35,866 bases of DNA from positions 1-35,866 of the forward strand of contig CALFAM010000199.1 in assembly GCA_937948815.1 (NCBI GenBank), in the 5' to 3' direction. The position numbers were made by a program, and so were the translations under genes. A model generated the notes under the pieces. The model saw nothing but the letters and a program-made list of their open reading frames with translations. It was not told the origin of the DNA and ran no database searches. Shown here piece by piece: positions 35,681 through 35,866 of the stretch. Numbering within the stretch: the first letter of the stretch is position 1; every line of letters starts with the position of its first letter. The DNA is from an uncultured bacterium. GTDB lineage: Bacteria > Acidobacteriota > Thermoanaerobaculia > Multivoradales > J023.

Positions 35681-35866
35681 GTGTCATTGCGATCGAAGCG
35701 CTCTCGCGTCAGTTCGGCGCCAAGCATGCGCTCTGCCAGGTCGACCTTGCGCTTCCCCGTGGCACCGTGCTCGGCTTGGTCGGTCAGAACGGCGCCGGCA
35801 AGACCACGCTGATCCGCCACGTGCTCGGCATGCTGCGGGCGCGCAGCGGAACGGTACGGGTCTTCG
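35677..35866 (+). CDS. ABC transporter ATP-binding protein, N-terminal fragment (window edge)
   Basis: MSVIAIEALSRQFGAKHALCQVDLALPRGTVLGLVGQNGAGKTTLIRHVLGML (Walker A GQNGAGKTT); ATGA overlap with the GntR gene. Confidence 0.93.
   Translation, partial: MSVIAIEALSRQFGAKHALCQVDLALPRGTVLGLVGQNGAGKTTLIRHVLGMLRARSGTVRVF

Overview
The window is about 35.9 kb of GC-rich, gene-dense bacterial chromosome. Gene content and overall feel suggest an Acidobacteriota-like lineage, but that is inference only. I support about 27 protein-coding loci and found no rRNA, tRNA, CRISPR array or transposase. Left to right: a probably degraded sigma-54 (NtrC-type) GAF/AAA+ regulator (-); an ECF sigma / putative anti-sigma / exported bactofilin-like protein operon (-); uppP (-); rfbB, rfbC, a DUF4301-like gene and a GT39-like membrane protein (+); an XRE regulator; rsgA; an overlapping four-gene cassette of response regulator, histidine kinase, SAM methyltransferase and radical SAM (+); a second two-component system (-) divergent from an MFP/ABC/FtsX-type exporter (+); a PNPOx-like protein (-); an intergenic repeat cluster; cytochrome c and beta-carbonic anhydrase (-); a MocR regulator (+); a PpiC/SurA, sulfatase-like-TPR, SurA operon (-); a small secreted protein (-); and a YtrA-type GntR regulator with the start of an ABC ATPase (+). 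The observations most worth checking are the in-frame UGA in the sigma-54 regulator, the 13-bp perfect hairpin at the RR/HK junction, the diverged intergenic repeat at about 25.05-25.35 kb, the operator/promoter/start-codon overlap before the GntR gene, a sigma-54-like promoter upstream of rsgA, the Thr-for-Cys/Ser nucleophile position in the sulfatase-like TPR protein, and the exported bactofilin under an ECF locus. I cannot demonstrate a wholly new system from this sequence alone.
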